A model generated the notes under the pieces. It was not told where the DNA came from, made no database searches, and saw nothing but the letters and a program-made list of their open reading frames with translations. From contig NZ_CP104011.1 of assembly GCF_025133575.1 (NCBI RefSeq), positions 4,534,965 through 4,598,964 on the forward strand: 64,000 bases of DNA, read 5' to 3'. The DNA comes from Pseudomonas sp. GCEP-101 (GTDB taxonomy: Bacteria > Pseudomonadota > Gammaproteobacteria > Pseudomonadales > Pseudomonadaceae). The position numbers and the translations under genes were made by a program. Below, in pieces: positions 33,561 through 40,695 of the stretch (positions within the stretch are counted from its first letter, which is position 1; each line of letters opens with the position of its first letter).

Positions 33561-34319
33561 TCAGAACCCCACCAACTGCCCCACGGCCTGCGCCTGCGGG
33601 TCGTCGCTGCGGCTGACCAGCGCGTAGTTGTAGCCGCCCTGGCTCCAGTAGCGTGCCAGCAGGTCGCCGTCCGTACGCTGCCCCTGCGGCAACATCTCGT
33701 GGCGCGGGCCCGGCGGGCGGATGAAGAAGGTCAACCGCCGACCCTGGCCATCCTCATAGATCACCAGTGCCGCCGCGCCCTGTTCGGTGGCGAGCAGGCG
33801 GGCGCCCACCGTCTTCAAGCCGACCTGCTCCAGCGCGGGCGGCGGGGTGGCGTCCTTCAGGTAACGCGCCAGCCAGCCGCGCAAATCGCCGCCGTCGCGC
33901 AGGTCCAATCCCGTCTGGCCGGCATCGGCAAACAGTCGATAGGCCTGCACCGCATCCTGCATCGGCAGCACGCCGTGCATCATCGCGTCGCCGCGCATCT
34001 GCCAGCCGCCCATGCCGCCGACGCCCAAGGCCAGCAGCAAGGCTGCCGCCGTGGCCAGCCGCGAACGTCGCCGTTGCTGGATCTGCCGGCGAATCCGCGC
34101 CGGATCGAGCTGCTCCGGCAGCGCCCCCCGCGCTTGCCCGGCAAAGGCCGCGCGCAGTTGCTGGGCATCCTGTCGCCAGCCTTCCACGCGGCGGGCATCG
34201 TCCGGGTGGGCGGCGAGCCAGGCTTCCACCCACTGGCGGCGCGCCGGGTCCAGTTGGTCGTCGATGTAGGCGTGCAGATCCTGTTCCTGGGGAGTGCCCT
34301 CGGGGATGCGTTCGTTCAT
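33561..34319 (-). CDS. Anti-sigma factor (membrane-anchored, cognate to the upstream ECF sigma)
   Basis: 252 aa. The N-terminal cytosolic anti-sigma domain (EQDLHAYIDDQLDPARRQWV, EAWLAAHPDDARRVEGWRQD) lacks a complete zinc HxxxCxxC motif. A basic stop-transfer stretch (RRRSRLA) and one TM helix follow (TAAALLLALGVGGMGGWQM, about 90-108). The periplasmic part (110-252) contains the region usually annotated as anti-sigma C-terminal domain. Start and sigma stop overlap by four bases (ATGA), the usual coupling. It should hold the sigma factor inactive until a signal, probably oxidative given the neighbours. Confidence 0.9.
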   Translation of the reverse strand: MNERIPEGTPQEQDLHAYIDDQLDPARRQWVEAWLAAHPDDARRVEGWRQDAQQLRAAFAGQARGALPEQLDPARIRRQIQQRRRSRLATAAALLLALGVGGMGGWQMRGDAMMHGVLPMQDAVQAYRLFADAGQTGLDLRDGGDLRGWLARYLKDATPPPALEQVGLKTVGARLLATEQGAAALVIYEDGQGRRLTFFIRPPGPRHEMLPQGQRTDGDLLARYWSQGGYNYALVSRSDDPQAQAVGQLVGF

Positions 34320-34825
34320 TTCAGTACCCGCAAAGAAGGAGTCGCCGCCTGTCCTTCGCTCAGCGCGCGCAGCGCCGTGCGGGCGCGCGACAGGCGGGAC
34401 ATGACGGTGCCCATGGGAATAGCCAGCGCCTCAGCCACCTCGCGGTAGCTCAGGCCCTCGACGCTGACCAGCGTCAGCAGCGCGCGTTGCTCGGCGGGCA
34501 GGCGCTCGAAGGCCTCCAGCGTCGAGCGTGCGCTGACGATGTCTTCCGGCGACGCACTCACCTCGCTGTCGGCGCCGAACAGGCTGAGCAGGCGCGCATA
34601 GCGTTTTGCCCGGCGCTGCCCGTCGATGAAGTGCCGGTAGAGGATCGAGAACAGCCAGGCGCGCAGGTCGCCGTCGTCGCGGCGGCCGGTCCAGGCTGAC
34701 AGCGCTTTTTCCAGGGTGGCCTGGACCAGGTCGTCGGCGCTGCTCGCGCTGCGGGTCAGCGACAGCGCGAAGCGCCGCAGCCGGGGCAGCAGTTCGCGCA
34801 GTGAATGGTCGTCCAGTGAATGCAT
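34316..34825 (-). CDS. ECF-type sigma-70 factor
   Basis: 169 aa: region 2 (RELLPRLRRFALSLTRSASS, ADDLVQATLEKALSAW, LRAWLFSILYRHFIDGQRR) and region 4 (LPAEQRALLTLVSVEGLSYR, EVAEALAIPMGTVMSRLSRA). It directs transcription of its own operon and probably of the divergent catalase operon, since both gene starts carry GGAATA-N15-CGTC elements (34859-34885 and 34921-34947). Start at 34825 begins the domain; the much longer open frame upstream is an antisense shadow of the peroxidase gene. Confidence 0.95.
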   Translation of the reverse strand: MHSLDDHSLRELLPRLRRFALSLTRSASSADDLVQATLEKALSAWTGRRDDGDLRAWLFSILYRHFIDGQRRAKRYARLLSLFGADSEVSASPEDIVSARSTLEAFERLPAEQRALLTLVSVEGLSYREVAEALAIPMGTVMSRLSRARTALRALSEGQAATPSLRVLK

Positions 34826-34858
34826 CGGGGCGCCAGGAATGGGTGGGTTCGAGCGTGA

Positions 34859-34885
34859 AAGACGAATGTCGCGGCGATCTATTCC
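34859..34885 (-). promoter_or_regulatory. ECF-type promoter of the sigma/anti-sigma operon
   Basis: Read on the minus strand: GGAATAG, 14 bases, CGTCTT, ending 34 bp before the sigma start. The layout equals that of the divergent promoter at 34921, which is the main support. Confidence 0.7.
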
Positions 34886-34920
34886 CGCCAGGCGAAAAAA
34901 TAAATTTCTCGCGGTGGGCG

Positions 34921-34947
34921 GGAATAACCCGTCGCACGGTGCGTCGT
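34921..34947 (+). promoter_or_regulatory. ECF-type promoter of the peroxidase operon
   Basis: GGAATAA, 14 bases, CGTCGT, 41 bp before the peroxidase start. It matches the general ECF pattern of an AA-containing -35 and a CGTC -10, and mirrors the promoter of the sigma gene. Confidence 0.7.
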
Positions 34948-34987
34948 ACCGGCTCAACGCATTCAGCCTAAGCCTGAGGAGCTGGAA

Positions 34988-36025
34988 ATGACAGAAACCC
35001 CACCCAACGTGCCGCTGCGCCTGGCCGCCATCGGCGCCGTGGTGCTCGGCGTGGCCGCCGTCTTCGCCTACGTGGCCGGCTGGCTCGACCCGCAACGCCT
35101 CACCCCGGCCGGCGTGATCGACACCCTGGAGCACAACGGCGGCGTCTACCCCGGCTACCGCCGCAACCACGCCAAGGGCCTGTGCGTGATCGGCCATTTC
35201 GACAGCAACGGCGCCGCCGCCGACCTCTCCCGCGCCAGCCTGTTCTCCGTCGGCCGCGTGCCGGTGGTGGGGCGCCTCGCCATCCCCGGCGGCAACCCCA
35301 AGGCCAGCGACGGCGCCGCGCCGATCCGCAGCCTGGCCCTGCGCTTCCAGCCGACCGACGGCCAGGAATGGCGCACCGGCATGAACGCCATGCCGGTCTT
35401 CGTCGTGCGCGACGTCGCCAGCTTCTACGCCCTGCAGCAGGCCACCGCGCCGCAGCCGGGCACCGGCAAGCCCGACCCGGAAAAGGCCGGCGCCTTCTTC
35501 AAGTCGCACCCCGAGACACAGGCCTTCCTGCAGTGGGCCAAGTCCTCGACACCGTCCTCCAGCTACGCCAACAGCGCCTACTACAGCCTCAACGCCTTCT
35601 ACCTGGTGAACAAGGAAGGCAAGGAACAGCCGGTGCGCTGGTCCGTGCAGCCCGAAGCGCCGGTCGAGCCATTGGCCGCCGACAAGCGTGGCGACGCCGA
35701 CTTCCTCGCCGACGAACTGGCCCAGCGCATCGCCGCCGGCCCGCTGCGCTGGCGCCTGCAGTTCACCCTTGGCGAACCCGGCGACAGCACCGTCGACCCC
35801 ACCCAGGCCTGGCCCGCCAGCCGCCGCACCGTGGACGCCGGCGAACTGGTGATCGAACGCCTGCAACCGGAAATCGGCGGCGACTGCCGTGACGTCAACT
35901 ACGACCCGCTGATCCTCCCCGACGGCATCCGCGCTTCCGACGACCCGCTGCTCAGCGCGCGCTCGGCCGCCTACTCGGAGTCCTTCAACCGCCGCACCCG
36001 TGAGCAGGCCCAGGAGACCCACTGA
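34988..36025 (+). CDS. Catalase-family (SrpA-like) heme peroxidase, membrane-anchored
   Basis: 345 aa. An N-terminal membrane helix (LRLAAIGAVVLGVAAVFAYV) places the domain in the periplasm. It has a short catalase fold: GGVYPGYRRNHAKGLCVIGH with the likely distal His, ASLFSVGRVPVVGRLAIPGG, IRSLALRFQP, and the proximal heme Tyr in ARSAAYSESFNRR (RxxxY). SrpA-type proteins act as peroxidases rather than full catalases. It overlaps the cytochrome b561 by one base and belongs to the operon of the ECF-type promoter at 34921; the cytochrome may feed it electrons. Confidence 0.92.
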   Translation: MTETPPNVPLRLAAIGAVVLGVAAVFAYVAGWLDPQRLTPAGVIDTLEHNGGVYPGYRRNHAKGLCVIGHFDSNGAAADLSRASLFSVGRVPVVGRLAIPGGNPKASDGAAPIRSLALRFQPTDGQEWRTGMNAMPVFVVRDVASFYALQQATAPQPGTGKPDPEKAGAFFKSHPETQAFLQWAKSSTPSSSYANSAYYSLNAFYLVNKEGKEQPVRWSVQPEAPVEPLAADKRGDADFLADELAQRIAAGPLRWRLQFTLGEPGDSTVDPTQAWPASRRTVDAGELVIERLQPEIGGDCRDVNYDPLILPDGIRASDDPLLSARSAAYSESFNRRTREQAQETH

Positions 36026-36585
36026 TGAAACCGACGTACTTCCCGCTCCCCCTGCGCGTGCTGCACTGGCTGATGGCGGTGCTGGTGCTCGCCATGCTGC
36101 TGATCGGCTTAGGGATGGTCGCCAGCGTCTCCCCGCGGCACGCCGCGCTGGTCGCCATCCACAAACCCCTGGGCGCCGCGCTGCTGGTGCTGGTGCTGCT
36201 GCGCATCCTGGTGCGCCTGACCAGCCGCATCCCCGCACTGCCCAGCGACATGCCCAGCTGGCAACGCCGCGCCGCGCACCTCTCGCACCTCGTGCTCTAC
36301 GGGCTGCTGCTGGCCCAACCACTGGTGGGCTGGACCATGCAATCCGCCGGTGGCTACCCCGTCGTGCTCTGGGGCGGCGTCGAACTGCCCGCGCTGGTCT
36401 CGCCCTCGGTACAGCTCCACACCGTACTGCGCAGCGCCCACACCGTCATCGCCTACGCCTTGCTCGCGACCATCCTCCTGCACCTCGCCGCCGCGTTGTT
36501 CCACGGGCTCATCCGCCGCGACGAAGTCCTCCCCAGCATGACCGGCGCCCCCATGCCGCGCCGTTCCACTGGGGATCGACCATGA
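36025..36585 (+). CDS. Cytochrome b561
   Basis: 186 aa with four hydrophobic helices and membrane-embedded His residues (LRVLHWLMAVLVLAM, LVAIHKPLGAALLVLVL, RRAAHLSHLVLYGLLL, VLRSAHTVIAYALLATILLH), the di-heme b561 pattern. It shuttles electrons from quinol across the inner membrane. It starts on the last base of the peroxidase stop (TGATG), so it is the probable reductant supplier of that enzyme. The DUF2790 gene follows with a four-base overlap. Confidence 0.93.
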   Translation: MKPTYFPLPLRVLHWLMAVLVLAMLLIGLGMVASVSPRHAALVAIHKPLGAALLVLVLLRILVRLTSRIPALPSDMPSWQRRAAHLSHLVLYGLLLAQPLVGWTMQSAGGYPVVLWGGVELPALVSPSVQLHTVLRSAHTVIAYALLATILLHLAAALFHGLIRRDEVLPSMTGAPMPRRSTGDRP

Positions 36586-36824
36586 AGGCGTGGCTCGCTG
36601 TCGCCTGCCTCTCCACCTCCTGCGCGGCCCTCGCCGCGCAGGACGCACCACCGCCGCAGGACTACCACGACGGCCAGCAGCTCGACATCAAGCGGGTGGT
36701 GCAACAGCCGGACCTCGACTTCTGCGGGATACGCGAGGTGAAGATGACCTACGAAGACAGCGCCGGGCAGCGGCACAGGCTGCGGTATCCGGTGTGGGGG
36801 CAGGGGTGTGGGAATGAAAACTGA
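36582..36824 (+). CDS. DUF2790 small periplasmic protein
   Basis: 80 aa. Signal peptide KAWLAVACLSTSCAALAAQD (cleavage near residue 19), mature YHDGQQLDIKRVVQQPDLDF, VKMTYEDSAGQRHRLRYPVW and two cysteines (DFCGIREV and QGCGN) likely disulfide-linked. The family is confined mainly to Pseudomonas, often near copper or stress genes; function unknown. Its start overlaps the cytochrome b561 stop, so it belongs to the ECF-controlled operon. Confidence 0.85.
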   Translation: MKAWLAVACLSTSCAALAAQDAPPPQDYHDGQQLDIKRVVQQPDLDFCGIREVKMTYEDSAGQRHRLRYPVWGQGCGNEN

Positions 36825-36926
36825 GGGGCTGCACGAATCAGCATGACGCGCGCCGGGAATGGTGCGGCACTCCGCGCCCATCTTATGATGGCTGCCTAGG
36901 ACACCGTTCTGCATTGGAGGCAGCCT

Positions 36927-37847
36927 TTGAGCGCTCAACTCGAACTTTCGGACCGCTACACCGGCTGCCTGCTCGGCCTGGCCTGTGGCGATGCCGTCGG
37001 CACCACCTTGGAATTCACCAACCGCGCGAGCCTTACGCCGATCAGCGACATGGTCGGTTGCGGGCCGTTCGGCCTCAAGCCGGGGCAGTGGACCGACGAC
37101 ACGTCCATGGCCCTGTGCCTGGGGGAAAGCCTGCTCACGTGCAATGGCTTCGACGCCAGGGACCAGATGACGCGCTACCTCAACTGGTGGCAGTGGGGCT
37201 ACTGGAGCGCGACCGGGGAGTGCTTCGACATCGGTATGACCGTTCGCCAGGCACTGAGCACCTTCCAGGAGACCGGCGAGGCCTTCGCCGGTTCTACCGA
37301 TCCGGCGACTGCCGGCAATGGCTCGATCATGCGTCTGGCGCCGGTCGTGCTGTATTACTACCCGGACCTGCGCGAGGTCTCAGCGGCCGCCGCCCAAAGT
37401 TCACGCACCACCCATGGTGCGACGGAGGCGGTCGAGTCCTGCCAGTTGCTGGCGCAGGTATTGGCCAATGCCCTGGCCGGCCAATCCAAGGATGAGCTGC
37501 TGACTCTCTCGCCGGAGCGCTACAGCGAACCCGCCATTCGGGAACTTGCCGCCGGCAGCTTCCGCCACAAGCGCAGGGAAGACGTGCGCGGCACTGGCTA
37601 CTGCATTGCCTCGCTGGAAGCGTCGCTCTGGTGCTTCTGGTCCACCAATAGCTACGCTGCCGCCGTGCTGGAAGCCTCCAACCTCGGCGACGATGCCGAC
37701 ACCACGGCCGCCATCACCGGGCAGATCGCCGGTGCCTATTACGGCAAGCAGGGTATTCCCGCCCACTGGCTGGCGCGACTGCATCAGCGGGCCGATATCG
37801 AGGAGATGGCCCTGGCCTTGCTCAGGGCAGCGCAGGCACGGGCCTAG
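36927..37847 (+). CDS. ADP-ribosylglycohydrolase (DraG-like) family protein
   Basis: 306 aa starting at TTG 36927, six bases after a perfect GGAGG. Family marks: RYTGCLLGLACGDAVGTTLE at the start, the first metal cluster GQWTDDTSMALCLGESLLT, an internal TAGNGSIMRLAPV, and the second metal cluster SNLGDDADTTAAITGQIAGA. These Asp/Thr residues bind two Mg2+ and remove ADP-ribose from Arg, Ser or small ligands. Not part of a visible toxin pair and not next to a dinitrogenase system, so its target is unknown. Confidence 0.9.
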   Translation: MSAQLELSDRYTGCLLGLACGDAVGTTLEFTNRASLTPISDMVGCGPFGLKPGQWTDDTSMALCLGESLLTCNGFDARDQMTRYLNWWQWGYWSATGECFDIGMTVRQALSTFQETGEAFAGSTDPATAGNGSIMRLAPVVLYYYPDLREVSAAAAQSSRTTHGATEAVESCQLLAQVLANALAGQSKDELLTLSPERYSEPAIRELAAGSFRHKRREDVRGTGYCIASLEASLWCFWSTNSYAAAVLEASNLGDDADTTAAITGQIAGAYYGKQGIPAHWLARLHQRADIEEMALALLRAAQARA

Positions 37848-37914
37848 CGGCTGGCGCTAATTGGGGCTGAGCCTCTGGGGCGCACGCGTCTTCACCTATG
37901 GCGGAAGATCAGGC

Positions 37915-37970
37915 TTCACAACGAAGAATACTTTTCGTCATTCTGCTCCCGGCGGCGAACCGGTTCGGGG
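37915..37970 (-). pseudogene. 56-bp relic of a sterol-desaturase-family gene
   Basis: The minus-strand reading gives EPVRRREQNDEKYSSL then stop, clearly related to EPIRFGAGEQDDEKYSSLWS of the complete gene ending at 39200. DNA identity over about 53 bases is high by eye, with one base deleted and a premature stop. No similarity extends further. The rest of 37848-38207 shows nothing I can support. Confidence 0.6.
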
Positions 37971-38207
37971 ACAACGGTGCTTGCACGACGATTGAGCCGT
38001 TGCGGCTCCACAGTCCCTTATTAGGCACGGCTAAGCAGCAACGGCCAGCTGGGGGCATCGGCGAGGGGCGTTGTGCAATTCCTCACCAGAACCTCCAGCG
38101 GCATTCGCGCCGCTGGCGGTCCGTTTCTCAGGTTAAGCCAGCGCTTCCGCCACTGGAACCGCCGCACGCTTGTTCACCAGCTGCAGCAGGGGGATCGGGT
38201 TCGAGCG

Positions 38208-38891
38208 TCAGTACCCGCGTGATTCATCCAGCGCCGGCCCGCTCTCCCGCGCACTCGGAGCCTGTTGGGGCACTGGGTGTGCCTGGCGTTTGCGCGCCCA
38301 TTTGACCAGCCGGCTCATGGCGATGAAGCCAGCGAAGATCAGCATCGGGTAGGCGTAAAGCAACTCGCCCAGGCTGTACTTCCAGGCCAGGGGACGACCG
38401 ACACCGAGCAAGGCTGCGTAGAACCAGGAAACCGCCGAGACCGTGCCGGCAAAGATGCTCAGGGCCCGCATGCCCGGTTCGAGCTGGAGCAAGGAGCCCG
38501 CCCGCATCAGGGCGGGCATGACCACCGAATGCAACAGGCTGCCGTTGACCGTGAGCAGGGCGACGATGAGGACCTTGGCTTGCAGCTTGGGATTGAGGAG
38601 GTACTCCAGCCCCTTGGCGGACATATCCAGCAGCACGATGAGCACGCCGGAAAACCAGAGCATCTGCAGCGCCAGGGTGATGGTGCGCTTGAGCGTCTCC
38701 ATGGGCGCCTGCTCGAGGTGAATCGAATCCGAACCTTTCAGGAGCTGCTTGATCATGGCGAAGTCACTGGTCAGGACCAGGCCAATCGCGACGCAACAGG
38801 CGATCAGGTGGGTGTAGACCACACCCAGGCGGACGAACTCCATGACTGCTTCGCGCTGCAGCAGCGAAGTCACTACGTGAACGAATTCCAT
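38208..38891 (-). CDS. Integral membrane protein of unknown function
   Basis: 227 aa with six hydrophobic stretches: VVYTHLIACCVAIGLVLTSD, TITLALQMLWFSGVLIVLL, VLIVALLTVNGSLLHSVVMP, MRALSIFAGTVSAVSWFYAA, GELLYAYPMLIFAGFIAM. Basic and Pro/Ser-rich C-terminal tail. Conserved His residues within helices 1 and 3 could bind heme or metal, resembling some DUF2214/CopD-like proteins, but I do not assign a family. An AT-rich palindrome about 110 bp upstream may control it. Confidence 0.75.
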   Translation of the reverse strand: MEFVHVVTSLLQREAVMEFVRLGVVYTHLIACCVAIGLVLTSDFAMIKQLLKGSDSIHLEQAPMETLKRTITLALQMLWFSGVLIVLLDMSAKGLEYLLNPKLQAKVLIVALLTVNGSLLHSVVMPALMRAGSLLQLEPGMRALSIFAGTVSAVSWFYAALLGVGRPLAWKYSLGELLYAYPMLIFAGFIAMSRLVKWARKRQAHPVPQQAPSARESGPALDESRGY

Positions 38892-39000
38892 GATTTGTCT
38901 CTTGTTTTTGGAATGGGCCGCCGGCTGTGCGGGGCCATGACGAAGCGTCGGGTGGGGGCTTGCGAGCTACCGTGCAGGTTTATCCATGTGCGGCGGAATG

Positions 39001-39014
39001 TTATTTGCAAATAA
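39001..39014. promoter_or_regulatory. AT-rich palindrome TTATTTGCAAATAA in a gene-free gap
   Basis: A perfect 14-bp dyad in a stretch (38990-39030) far poorer in GC than the surroundings, 110 bp before the membrane protein start. It loosely resembles the AT-rich, GATAAT-based Fur box, but the match is not good enough to call. The 38892-39199 gap holds no gene. Confidence 0.3.
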
Positions 39015-39199
39015 TTCTTACTGGCAAGAACAAAAAGCAGTACCCGCGTGCCGATTCGACGGGGCGCGGAGCGGTATCCGGGCGTATGGATTCCAGGATT
39101 TCAGAGGTTTTCAGGCGAAGGACTGAGCTGGAAGAAACCGTGAAGGGCGGTAGTGCGTAGGTATGCGCGAGTGGAGCCGTGGCGGGAGAAGGAGGCCTG

Positions 39200-40240
39200 C
39201 TATGAAGCAGGCGCCCGAGTCGTGTCGGGTGTGGTCGCTCCAGCGCGCGGGAGCCTGCGAAACTTCCGTACTGTCTCCACGAACGGCGTCACGATCAGGC
39301 TCCACAGCGACGAATACTTCTCGTCATCCTGCTCCCCGGCACCGAACCGGATCGGCTCCGGCGCGCGCTGGGTGACGTAGAGCGTGCCGAACATCCAGTC
39401 CCACAGCGACAGGTTGATGCCGAAGTTCTTGTTGAAGTGGCGGGGCGCGTCGCTGTGGTGGATCTGGTGCTGGGCAGGGCTATTTATCACGTGCTCGACC
39501 ACCGGCCCGAACGACAACCACACATGGCTGTGGCGCAGGTTGGTCGCCAGCACGTTGAACAGCAGGATCATGTAGGTCACGCCGAACAGCGTGTAGGCGC
39601 TGATCTGCCCACCGCAGAGGTACCAGAAGATACCCGCGTAGGCCCCCAGCAGCACGGTGCCGGCCAGTTGCGCCGCCAGCTTCTCCACGAAATGCACGCG
39701 GCTCGCGGTGATCGGCGTCAGTACCGCCGCCGAGTGATGCACCTTGTGGAAGGCCCACAGCCAGCGCGAGTGGAAGGCGCGGTGGACCCAGTAGTTCTTG
39801 AAGTCGCTGACCAGGAACACCCCGAAACCGTATAGCAGTGACAGGCCGAGGTTCGTCCCCATCTGCGGCCGCGCGCCCCACAGGTGGGTGAAGAAGGCGA
39901 TGTAGTCGCCCGAGCGCAGGATGTACGGATCGACCAGCCCGATGATGGGCACCAGCAGCGCCACGTTGAGGATGCCGCGCACCAGGTAGTAGCGGTAATC
40001 CAGCAGCGCCGAACGGTGGAAATTCACCCGACTGCCGCCAATGAACTGCCAGAACGACGCCGCCTCCGTCAGTCCCTGTTGCCGGCGGAAGCGGAACACC
40101 GCATAGGCGATGGCGTAGGAGCACAGCAGGAACACCACGCCGACGCGGCCGCTGAGGTCGAAGAGGCCGGCGACCTGGTTGGTGATGGGGGTGATTACCC
40201 ACTCGGTGAAATGACGGTGGATGTGCGAGAGATCGGGCAT
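39200..40240 (-). CDS. Sterol desaturase / fatty acid hydroxylase superfamily protein
   Basis: 346 aa from Met40240. Di-iron membrane hydroxylase with the eight-histidine set distributed as HRAFHS, HKVHHS, HSHVW and HQIHHSD. Hydrophobic helices at about 22-45, 85-105, 125-150 and 205-245. Proline and Asp/Gly-rich ends follow family custom (NFGINLSLWDWMFGTLYV). It would oxidise an aliphatic chain using O2 and an unknown redox partner; the substrate could be a sterol-like lipid, a fatty acyl chain or an ornithine lipid. No operon partner is near. A relic of a related gene lies at 37915. Confidence 0.9.
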   Translation of the reverse strand: MPDLSHIHRHFTEWVITPITNQVAGLFDLSGRVGVVFLLCSYAIAYAVFRFRRQQGLTEAASFWQFIGGSRVNFHRSALLDYRYYLVRGILNVALLVPIIGLVDPYILRSGDYIAFFTHLWGARPQMGTNLGLSLLYGFGVFLVSDFKNYWVHRAFHSRWLWAFHKVHHSAAVLTPITASRVHFVEKLAAQLAGTVLLGAYAGIFWYLCGGQISAYTLFGVTYMILLFNVLATNLRHSHVWLSFGPVVEHVINSPAQHQIHHSDAPRHFNKNFGINLSLWDWMFGTLYVTQRAPEPIRFGAGEQDDEKYSSLWSLIVTPFVETVRKFRRLPRAGATTPDTTRAPAS

Positions 40241-40539
40241 GGGCGTCAGGCGTTGATCGTGTCGGTAAGCCGCGGCCTTGAGGCCTGCAGTCGGATTTGC
40301 GACCCGTGAAGTCGCTTGTTCTTGTTGGCGTGACAAAGCGGAGCACTGGAGCCGGAGTGCTTCATACGCTGTCACGCATGTCGATCAGGATGGGACGTGG
40401 TGGTTCCTGCTGTCAAAGCCTGGGATCGCTGGAGCAGGGACTGTCGACAGGAGGTCCTGAGCGTCCTGACCCGCGAACAGAGCCGAACTGCTGATGGGTG
40501 AGGGATGGCGCGGGAGAGGGGGCGGGGAGGATTGGCTGT

Positions 40540-40645
40540 TTGGAGTGGGTGGGTTCGCGAGCTCGCTCCTACAAAAGTGGGCGGCTGCGATTCCTGAGTT
40601 GGGCGTTGCCCTCTCCCCAGCCCTCTCCCTGAAGGGAGAGGGGGC
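40540..40645. repeat. REP half-site and CCCTCTCC-type repeat
   Basis: CGCGAGCTCGCTCCTAC (about 40555-40571) and a block CCCTCTCCCTGAAGGGAGAG (40621-40640). The 40241-40695 gap has no supported gene. Confidence 0.75.
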
Positions 40646-40695
40646 CGATTGGTGTGTGGGGATGGGGTGGGGTCAGCCGGTTGGAGCGGGCGTGC

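Noticed and set aside
36000..36581. Extension of the DUF2790 frame upstream to 36000
   Set aside because: Would overlap the whole cytochrome b561 gene in another frame; the signal peptide begins at 36582.
37860..38207. A gene in the gap after the ADP-ribosylglycohydrolase
   Set aside because: Only a short frame without ribosome site or similarity, apart from the small desaturase relic.
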